The notes under the pieces are model-generated. The model was not told the DNA's origin. It made no database searches and worked only from the letters and a program-made list of their open reading frames with translations. Source: Lepidurus packardi (taxonomy: Eukaryota > Arthropoda > Branchiopoda > Notostraca > Triopsidae). From it: DNA of 64,000 nt. The DNA is taken from positions 1,054,001 through 1,118,000 of the forward strand of contig JAKZAN010000004.1 in assembly GCA_023053545.1 (NCBI GenBank), read 5' to 3'. Shown here in pieces: positions 57,012-64,000 of this stretch. The position numbers were made by a program, and so were the translations under genes. How positions within the stretch are numbered: position 1 is the stretch's first letter; each line of letters begins with the position of its first letter.

Positions 57012-57415
57012 TGCTGAGTTCTTACTTCTATTAAACTCAATAACTTAACAAGGTAGACGTAGGCAGGCGGTTTTAATAGTTTTATTTAGTAAAAAAAAAA
57101 AAACAGAGAAACAGCACACTTGTACTCACAGACCAAAAACACTGTCATGACAGAACCCAAGTGTTTCGTCTCAGTCGAAATACAGCACATAATAACAACT
57201 GCGGGTAGACTCCCCCTTGGCGCGACCCAGGCTTCACCTTTTATACCCGCGTCGTGTGCCACTTGTACTTATACCCTCGGCCTTCCACCGACGTGGACTT
57301 ACATAGTTCTCCTGAAGGACAACACAACTTCTACACAACTTCTAAACCCCTACCAGAAGAACTTGTCCACGTCGGAGGAAAGCCAGGGGTATCGCCACGT
57401 GTGGGGATCTCAACA
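57012..57415 (-). mobile_element. Solo LTR (404 bp)
   Basis: In minus orientation it begins TGTTGAGATCCCC and ends ACTCAGCA (TG...CA). A TATAAAAGG box lies at about 57237-57245 and an AATAAA signal near 57085. TGTT duplications lie at 57008-57011 and 57416-57419. The uninterrupted site is seen upstream of G (44022-44035) and A. Confidence 0.8.
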
Positions 57416-58059
57416 TGTTCAAGTCTTCAGCATGTCGTTTGTAAAAGGAAGTCTGCAATTTGGAAGTATTGGGATGCGTCGTTGGACCTTCGTTCAAGGA
57501 TCTAGCAAGCTACAGCTAATTGTATAACTTTATTGACGTAACCTAATCTGAAAGAAGATATATAACTTCATGCTATGAAATAAGATAAACACACACGGTA
57601 CACATGTTGCTTCTTTTAACAAAACGGTTGTTGCTTTTAACATAATTAGATTCCTTGGTTAGCATAGCAAGCAATAGCACGCATGCTAAATTCGAAATGA
57701 AAAAACATTGATCCCGGAACTAGAAATTTTTCAATGAAATGTAAGTCCTAATTCTATTCCGAAGTTAAAGCTACTCGTGCTCGTAGCAAGATCGGACAGG
57801 GAGGCGTAAATTTTCTAATTATAACGCCGTTCACAACTAGCTTATTAATAATTATACAAATTTAAGTAATTCAATTTTTTTCAAAAAAACTGTTTTTGTA
57901 TTGTCAATCTCAAATTTCATTATTAGTCTGCAAGGCGGATATAGTTGTGTTACAAGTAGTCTGCAAAATTGTTAACTCAACCCACCCAAATAAATATATT
58001 GAAGTTTAAAGTCTTGGAATCCGCCCGCAAGGCCTTCTTCTTCTTCTTTGTGTTGTTAA

Positions 58060-58355
58060 AGGCAATTTCGCCCGCAAGGCAATTCGTCCTGTATTGGCCA
58101 ATCCGCGCCCCGTTACGCCCAAGTTCTCCAAAGAAGACTAAAACTGCAATGGCTGTATCTGAAGACGATCATTTAAAGAAGCTGGAATCCGTAGTTGCCG
58201 ACTTGGTCATGTCGATGAAAGAAAGTAGGCCGAAGAAAAACACAAAAACATGCTACAACTGCAGAGAAAGAAGGTCTTTTCAGGGCCAGTTGCCCACGTC
58301 TCAAGAAAAATCGAGGAGCAGGCACAGCACAGCAGCGTCGGGAAACGAGAGGTAA
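58060..58355 (+). pseudogene. Gypsy gag C-terminal fragment
   Basis: HLKKLESVVADLVMSMKESR followed by a CYNCRERRSF knuckle in which the second half (His, Cys) has decayed. The frame changes just after the knuckle into the protease frame. Confidence 0.65.
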
Positions 58356-58414
58356 CTGGGGAAGTGGTCCCTCCACCAGTTAGTCAACCGCATGGGACCG
58401 ACAGTTCAGACGTT

Positions 58415-59089
58415 ATGGCTGTTCATTGTGCTACCTTTGTAAATGGCCAATGTGGTTCTTACCATGGGTCAATGTTAGTAGACTCTGGATCGGCGATTAC
58501 AGTTGTTAAAGATTACTGGGTGGATGAGAGTTGTTGTGCCATTTTTGCATTGCCACTTAACGCCAGGACAGCTAACAAGCAATTTATGAAGATTAAAGGT
58601 AAAGGCACGGTTCGTATCCAGATAAATGGTTGCCAGTTTGAGCATGAAGCCTTGATTTCTTCAGAGGTTGCTCATGACGTCATTTTGGGACGCGATTTCC
58701 TGCAACATAACGGGATTCTAGTGGACTTTCAGAGTTTGAAGCTTCGATGGGCAAAAGGTGAAGCAGAGGTAACCGACGACCCTAATTTCGGCAAAAAAGT
58801 GATTGCAAAAGAAGCCGTTTTCCTGCCGGACAATCACGAAATCATCGCATCTGTAGATATCCCTGACGGATTAAACAATCACACTTCTGCATTGTTTGAA
58901 GCTGATCGAAGTTTTGTGGCTCCAAATGGAATTCATTTGGACAGAGCTTTAATAAATCCAAAGGAAAAGAAGCTTCTTGTGCGTATCGCCAACTTTTCCT
59001 CCCAAAGGGTAGCTATTAAGCCTGGAACGGAATTAGGTACTTTGTCCTTGCTATCGGAAGATTTACCTGTGATGAGTTTGAAAGGTTGA
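58415..59089 (+). pseudogene. Gypsy aspartic protease region
   Basis: Part of a frame open from 58250. MLVDSGSAITVVKDYW contains the catalytic Asp and VILGRDFLQHNGI the second conserved block. The frame then runs through a linker to a stop (MSLKG end) before the reverse transcriptase, which lies in another frame from about 59105. Confidence 0.85.
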
Positions 59090-59264
59090 AATGGACAGAC
59101 AGGATTGGAGCGCAACACTGAAGATTCCTACCAGAAGTTATTTTCGTTGTTCGACATGCCGAAGCTACCGAAGGACAAGACAGACAGACTCGAGAAGTTA
59201 CTGCAAAAACACCAGAAAATTATATCGATGAATTCGGACAAATGTATTCCACCATCGTATACAC

Positions 59265-60107
59265 ATGGGAGATCAACTCCCAGTCCGCATTCAATCCAGG
59301 CGAATTCCAGCACACTGGAGGCCCGAAGTTGAAGCTACGGTGAATAAACTGCTGGAAGGAAACATTATCTCACCTTCTAATAGTCCCTGGAATGCTCCAG
59401 TTGTGATGATAAGGGAAAAAGACGGATCCTTACAATTGTGTGTGGATTATCGGGGATTAAACGCCATCACGACCAAGGACGCTTATCCACTGCCCCGCAT
59501 CGACGACACCCTTGATGCTTTACATGGACCTGCATATTTCTCGACATTGGATTTAACTAGCGGCTGTTATCAGCTAGAACTGGATCCAACTGACCGAGAA
59601 AAAACCGCTTTCCAGACCCCACAAGGGCCATTTCATTTCAATGTGATGCCGTTCGGATTGTGTAATGGCTCTGCGTCATTTCAAAGGCTCATGGAATTGG
59701 TGGTTCGAGGACTACAATGGCAAACGTGTCTAATTTACTTAGACGACATTATTGTGTTCAGACGGACTTTTGGAGAACATTTGGATCGCTTGGACGAAAT
59801 TGTTAGCCACTTGGGAGACGCCAATCTGAAAATCAAATCAAAGTGCAAACTGTTTTGTGAGAGCGTTGTGTATTGGGGACACGTAGTAAGCAAGGAAGGA
59901 ATTACTACGGATCGGGAAAAGACTAGAACCATTATTGAATGGCCTAGACCTAGCTGTAGCAACGATCTCAGCAGCTTTCTTGGGTTGGCCTCATATTATC
60001 GTCGGTTTATAGCTGCATTTGCCGACATCTCAAAACCCTTGTACCGGCTAATGGAAAAAAATGTCCCTTTCATTTGGACAACGGAATGTGAAGAGGCGTT
60101 TACTTGA
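59265..60107 (+). pseudogene. Gypsy reverse transcriptase
   Basis: Motifs: LLEGNIISPSNSPWNAPVVM, LCVDYRGLNAITTKDAYPLP, YFSTLDLTSGCYQLEL (first Asp), MPFGLCNGSASFQRLM and CLIYLDDIIVF (catalytic YLDD), then the connection domain WGHVVSKEGI and FLGLASYYRRFI. It ends at an in-frame TGA in EEAFT-stop-LKDAL. The domain itself is intact over 280 codons. Confidence 0.9.
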
Positions 60108-60114
60108 TTGAAAG

Positions 60115-60357
60115 ATGCACTCACTTCTGCTCCTGTTTTGGCATTTTCCAGACCTTGCACAGCCTTTCATCGTAGACTGCGATGCCAGCAACGTCGGTTT
60201 AGGCGCGGGTTTGTCTCTAAAAACCGACGGAGTGGAGCGGCCAGTTGCGTTTGACAGTCGTAATTTGTCCAGAGCAGAAACGCGTTACTGCGTAACAAGG
60301 AAGGAGTTGCTGGGAATGAAGTTTGCATTAACCCAGTTTAGTCACTACTTGTTGTGA
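60115..60357 (+). pseudogene. Gypsy RNase H fragment
   Basis: PFIVDCDASNVGLGAGLSLK (first Asp), then SRAETRYCVTRKELLGMKFA (Glu) and ALTQFSHYLL; broken on both sides by frame changes. Confidence 0.85.
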
Positions 60358-60888
60358 CGGCCATTTAGGATTCGCACGGATAACAATGCAGTTAACTGGA
60401 TAAAAAAATCAAGAATCCTTCGGGGCAGGTTCTACGCTGGCTAAGCTTGTTTGAGTCCTATGAATTCTCGGTGGAACATCGGCCAGGGAAAAAGCACCAA
60501 AATGCAGATGCCCTTGTTCGCACGCCCAGACGCCCTTGTTCGCAATGTGGTATTGTGGAAGATCAAGGTGAAGACGAAGAAGAGGAGGAGGAGGAGAGAT
60601 GACTCGGAGATTCCCTCTATGGCAATAGAATATCAAGAGGCAGAAATCAAACAGGGATTGGTTGCAACAGGGCAAGTCAAGGATTCCGACTACAACAGGT
60701 GAAGCAGTGGATAATTAGTTCTAATTCGGTTCCATTGTCACCCAAGCACGTAAGTCCAGTACTGAGGAGTTATTGGGCGCAAAGGGCACAATTGTTAGTA
60801 AAAAAACCATTGTGTCTACCACCAGTGGAAAACGCCATCATGAACTAAGTCCCTACCGGTAGTACCTCTGAAATTAGTTCAAGACATC

Positions 60889-61731
60889 TTGAAGAGCTAC
60901 CACGACGACAGCACGGCGGCTCATGTAGGAAGTCGTCAGAAAATGCTTCTAAAACTACGGGAACGTTTTTATTGGCCGCGAATGCGACAGTTTGTTATGG
61001 ACTGGTGTAAAAATTGCGTAAAATGCATGGAGCGGAACCCGCCTGCAGAAAAGACTAGAGCGCCACTCAAGCAACTGCGATCCTGGTTTCCCAGTGATAT
61101 CGTTGCGATGGACATTTTGGGGCCACTTGCCGAAACGCGACAAGGGAGTCGATACAATTTAGTGTTCTCAAAATGGATTGAGGCGTACGCCGTCCCGAAC
61201 CAAGAAGCCAAGACCATTGCGGAGAAATTTCTATTGGAATACATTTCTAGGCACGGAGCCCCGCTGCATCTACATACAGATCAAGGTAAGAATTTTCAGT
61301 CAGCAACGCTCACGGAAGTCTGCAAGCTGTTGAATATCCGCAAGATTCGAGCCACACCGTATCACCCACAAAGTGATGGATTTTTGGAAAGGGCAAATCG
61401 GACAATATTTGCAGGACTGAGCAAAATCACTGACAACGGGGATGACACCTCGGACGTTGTGCAACCACATGTTTTGCTGGCTTACCGGACCAGCGTCCAA
61501 AGCTCCACAAAAATGACCCCAGCGTTTTTACAGTTTGGTAGAGAACTTCGCCTTCCAGCTGACATTGTTTATGGCAGTGGAAATGTACAAGAACATTCCA
61601 TTTCGATCGGGGAATACGCAAAGACTTTGGAAAAGGACTTGCAAGAAGTGTACGAGGTAGTTCGTAAACAACTGGACCAGGCCCAAAAGGTTCAGAAAAC
61701 CTACTACAATCGGTCGACTTCGAAAACTTAG
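60889..61731 (+). pseudogene. Gypsy integrase
   Basis: 280 codons. It has an HHCC zinc-binding module (H-x6-H, RFYWPRMRQFVMDWCKNCVK) and a DDE core: IVAMDILGPLAETRQG, LHLHTDQGKNFQS and PHQSDG-like YHPQSDGFLERANRT. This domain is open to a stop at 61731; the tail continues in another frame at 61848-62297 with an acidic stretch and basic end. Confidence 0.9.
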
Positions 61732-62348
61732 ATTCGACTTGGGGATCAAGTTTGGTTGCACCGGCCAGTGCCACCGCGAGGGAAATCCTCAAAGTTCCAC
61801 CCACCTTGGACAGGTCCTTGGATAGTGCAGAAGATGATTACTGAAAAGTGGCTCGAATTAAAAACCGTGCGAATGGTTCGCGGAAGATTGTTCATGTGAA
61901 CAATCTGAAGCGAGGACAAGTTTCGAGACCAACGGAAGAGCATGAGCAGGAAAGGAACGTAGAAGTTCCAGTCACCAGGACTACAGAACTAGTGGTGAGT
62001 CCTGTCTCACCTTCAAGTACTGCACAGAGAAGAGTGATAGATTGGGACGAAGACGAAGAAGAGCGGGGTGATGCGGAGGAACAGTTGGGAGCGAATTCGG
62101 AGCCAGGAGAGGACCCGCAAGTAGCAGTTCCAATAGACCAAGATGGACAGAGGCAAGATGGGGGTCTAGCAGTTAGCAGTTTCAAGAGGTCAGGAAGAAC
62201 AACTTTAAGAAGAAACCAGAAGACTTCAAGAAGAAGGAACAACTTCAAGAAAGTCACTAAGAGCCAGGCATCCTCCGGAAAAATTGACATACGTTGAATT
62301 GGGAAAATCTATTGGCTAGTTCTTTTTAAGAGGGGGATAATTTAAGGT

Positions 62349-62575
62349 TGTTAATTGCCTTTAATGTTGTTTTAACCTTGTAACGGTATACCTTCGTAGC
62401 TATTTTTTGTATACGTTGACCTGACAACGTTCTAACCTTGTGACTTCAACTTGCTGAGATGGATCTATTGACGCATGACCTTCTAACTTTCCTGTCTTCC
62501 CTTCTCTTATATATATATATATGTCTAACTTTTGTAAATACAGTTGGTCATAACTAGATACTTGCCTACTCTACA
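62349..62575 (+). mobile_element. 3' LTR of the Gypsy element
   Basis: From TGTTAATTGCC after the purine tract to CTACTCTACA. It includes a short TA run at about 62507-62521, the site that is expanded at 10564-10826. The start is approximate. Confidence 0.65.
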
Positions 62576-64000
62576 GTATAATTCCGAAGTGCTGGGACTG
62601 GGATGTAGCAGACGACCCGCTGCTCAGTAGTTTCCTTTCGTTCTCTCGTTTTCAATAGACAATAGCGTCCTAAAACCGTTTTATTTTTTATTAGCATGAC
62701 GAAGTTTCGAGGACGACTACGTAACTTTGCTACTGAGCCATCCCAATAAAAACATTACGCACACAGGTTTCTTTAATTGCATAATAAAATAAATCCTTGT
62801 TGGGGTTGTTGCCATTAATTTCCGGTTGATATGGGCTTTGGATTATTTCTTTAGATCAAATATCATAGAACATATTTTATCCAGGTAATAGCGTTATGTT
62901 ACGTAAAAGATGAATTCCTAAACTTAAGTAACTCATCCAAACTTCTGAAGTCTCGCAATAATCACGAGTGATTTCCCAAATTTTCTGATGTGTAAACTCG
63001 TACTGTAATTTTCATTGGCTGACATCCAATTCCGTAAATGTATATATAACTGTGCGAGTCACACGTTATTGTACAATATTCATAACTATACATTACAACA
63101 ATGTTCTAAAACTATTTTAACGAAACATACTGTGTGATTGTTCTATTTTTTACCATATTCCTTTTAAATTCTTATTCTAATGACTCTTGAGAATTTTTCC
63201 TAGGTAATTACAGAATTTTGAAAATATAAAAAATTAATGCAATACTATCTATGTATTCTATTAAATTCTTTACCAAGTACTGAAGCAAAAACGAAACAAT
63301 ATGACTGGGTCTATCATTTTGAAAAACCCGCTTCAACTGTGATCAGGACATTAGAGACTGATTTCATTTTTGGTTTGTATAATTCCCAATTGTATTATCC
63401 CATTGTTTAACCCAACCCTTTAATGCAATTATATTTCTGTAGTTGAATCACTCAGGGCGATTGATTCACAACGTCTGCTGTGGTCTTCCAAATTCTGGAT
63501 AAATTTGTCGCCTCAGTTAGATTGCACTTATTTATTGCAAAATGTCTGGCCTGTAAAAGTTCGGAAAAGATTTTCTTGAAATTTAAGAAACCACAACTAG
63601 TTTTCCTAAACTTTACCAGTTGTTTGATCAATCCAGCTCAGGTAATTCGTCAGTTTGGTGTAAACTCCAGGATACGTGGCTCTTCCGCAGCCAGTTCCCC
63701 AGCTAACTACCCCAATCAAGTACGTGTTCGTTCCATTTTGCCAATTGACAGGGCCACCAGTATCACCCTACGAAGAAGAAGGGCAAATCATGAAATGCCT
63801 TACAAAACAAAAAAATTCCCAAATTACTTGGCAAGAATCGATGCCAGCTTGGCGGTACATGCAAAACATGTTATCCGTGATTTGATTAGTAGAATACAGG
63901 AACGGGGTCGTTGAGCACTGAGTTCGGTTCAAAATAGGGACAGTCATTTCCAAGAGTTTACTTGAACTAGTGCCGCTTTCGCTGGTAGCACCCCAACCTA
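62576..64000. repeat. Segmental duplication, copy 3 (runs off the window)
   Basis: In register with 10878-12329 of copy 1 and with copy 2; sequence essentially identical in the protease A exons. Confidence 0.95.
63606..64000 (-). CDS. Protease A, third copy (partial, exons 6 and 7)
   Basis: Exon 7 is 63606-63767 and exon 6 is 63828-63997; the gene continues beyond the window. It shows GDTGGPVNW (Thr for Ser195) and IDSC as in the other A copies. Coding sequence is identical by eye to copies 1 and 2. Confidence 0.9.

Larger units (their letters stand above)
58015..62575 (+). mobile_element. Gypsy LTR retrotransposon, 5'-incomplete and frame-broken
   Basis: Order: gag end with a CYNC knuckle, protease, reverse transcriptase, RNase H, integrase, C-terminal tail, purine tract AAGAGGGGGATAA (62328-62340) and 3' LTR (about 62349-62575). 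No 5' LTR: upstream of 58015 is protease-unit spacer. Its LTR is the source family of the remnant at 8092-10877. Confidence 0.9.

Noticed and set aside
61892..62290. 132-codon minus-strand frame rich in Ser, Cys and Leu
   Set aside because: Antisense of the acidic/basic tail of the Gypsy integrase.

Overview
The window is arthropod nuclear DNA, most likely from a cladoceran crustacean such as Daphnia. This rests on RR-type cuticle proteins, very short GT-AG introns, tandem trypsin-like genes whose six internal introns sit at the same positions, a TTAGG-derived telomere-like tract and a mix of mariner, Gypsy and non-LTR elements. The species is an inference; no marker gene settles it.

Layout. 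0.8-3.4 kb: two tandem RR cuticle genes, minus strand. 4.6-5.0 kb: a cysteine-rich exon. 6.0-7.7 kb: a five-exon Methuselah-like 7TM receptor. 8.1-10.9 kb: a 5'-truncated non-LTR retrotransposon and a (TA)n tract of about 263 bp, both inside the remains of a Gypsy LTR. 10.9-18.1 kb: a segment with two seven-exon protease genes, A and B. It is repeated almost identically at 34.1-41.3 kb and begins again at 62.6 kb, running off the window. 18.1-21.6 kb: a decayed multi-exon gene related to a transposon accessory gene, with its first exon inverted on the other strand. 21.6-22.4 kb: hairpins, a foldback element and a 52-bp perfect palindrome. 22.4-27.0 kb: protease pseudogenes D and E, the latter carrying a mariner and a MITE. 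28.0-32.6 kb: telomere-like tract, a deleted Gypsy element and protein-repeat debris. 33.0-33.7 kb: protease pseudogene F. 42.2-43.8 kb: protease homologue G. 44.7-54.5 kb: a nest of three transposable elements. 55.9-56.8 kb: protease pseudogene H. 57.0-57.4 kb: a solo LTR. 58.0-62.6 kb: a frame-broken Gypsy element.

The core is a trypsin-like cluster, all on the minus strand. Only B and its copy keep the full His/Asp/Ser triad and the trypsin-type Asp in the specificity pocket. A (Arg57, Thr195) and G (Phe57, Phe195) are open reading frames but catalytically dead by motif. D, E, F and H are broken by deletions, lost start or splice sites and insertions.

The most novel-looking part is 44.7-54.5 kb. 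An 8.7-kb CACTG-ended transposon carries a 748-residue transposase-like ORF and a second four-exon gene. It sits inside a non-LTR reverse transcriptase, whose codons rejoin exactly when the insert is removed. It is itself host to a 2.4-kb element with long terminal inverted repeats; the THAP and SWIM gene fragments in that inner element look like an ISL2EU element that lost both catalytic cores in one deletion. All transposon families named here are assigned by motif reading, not by search.
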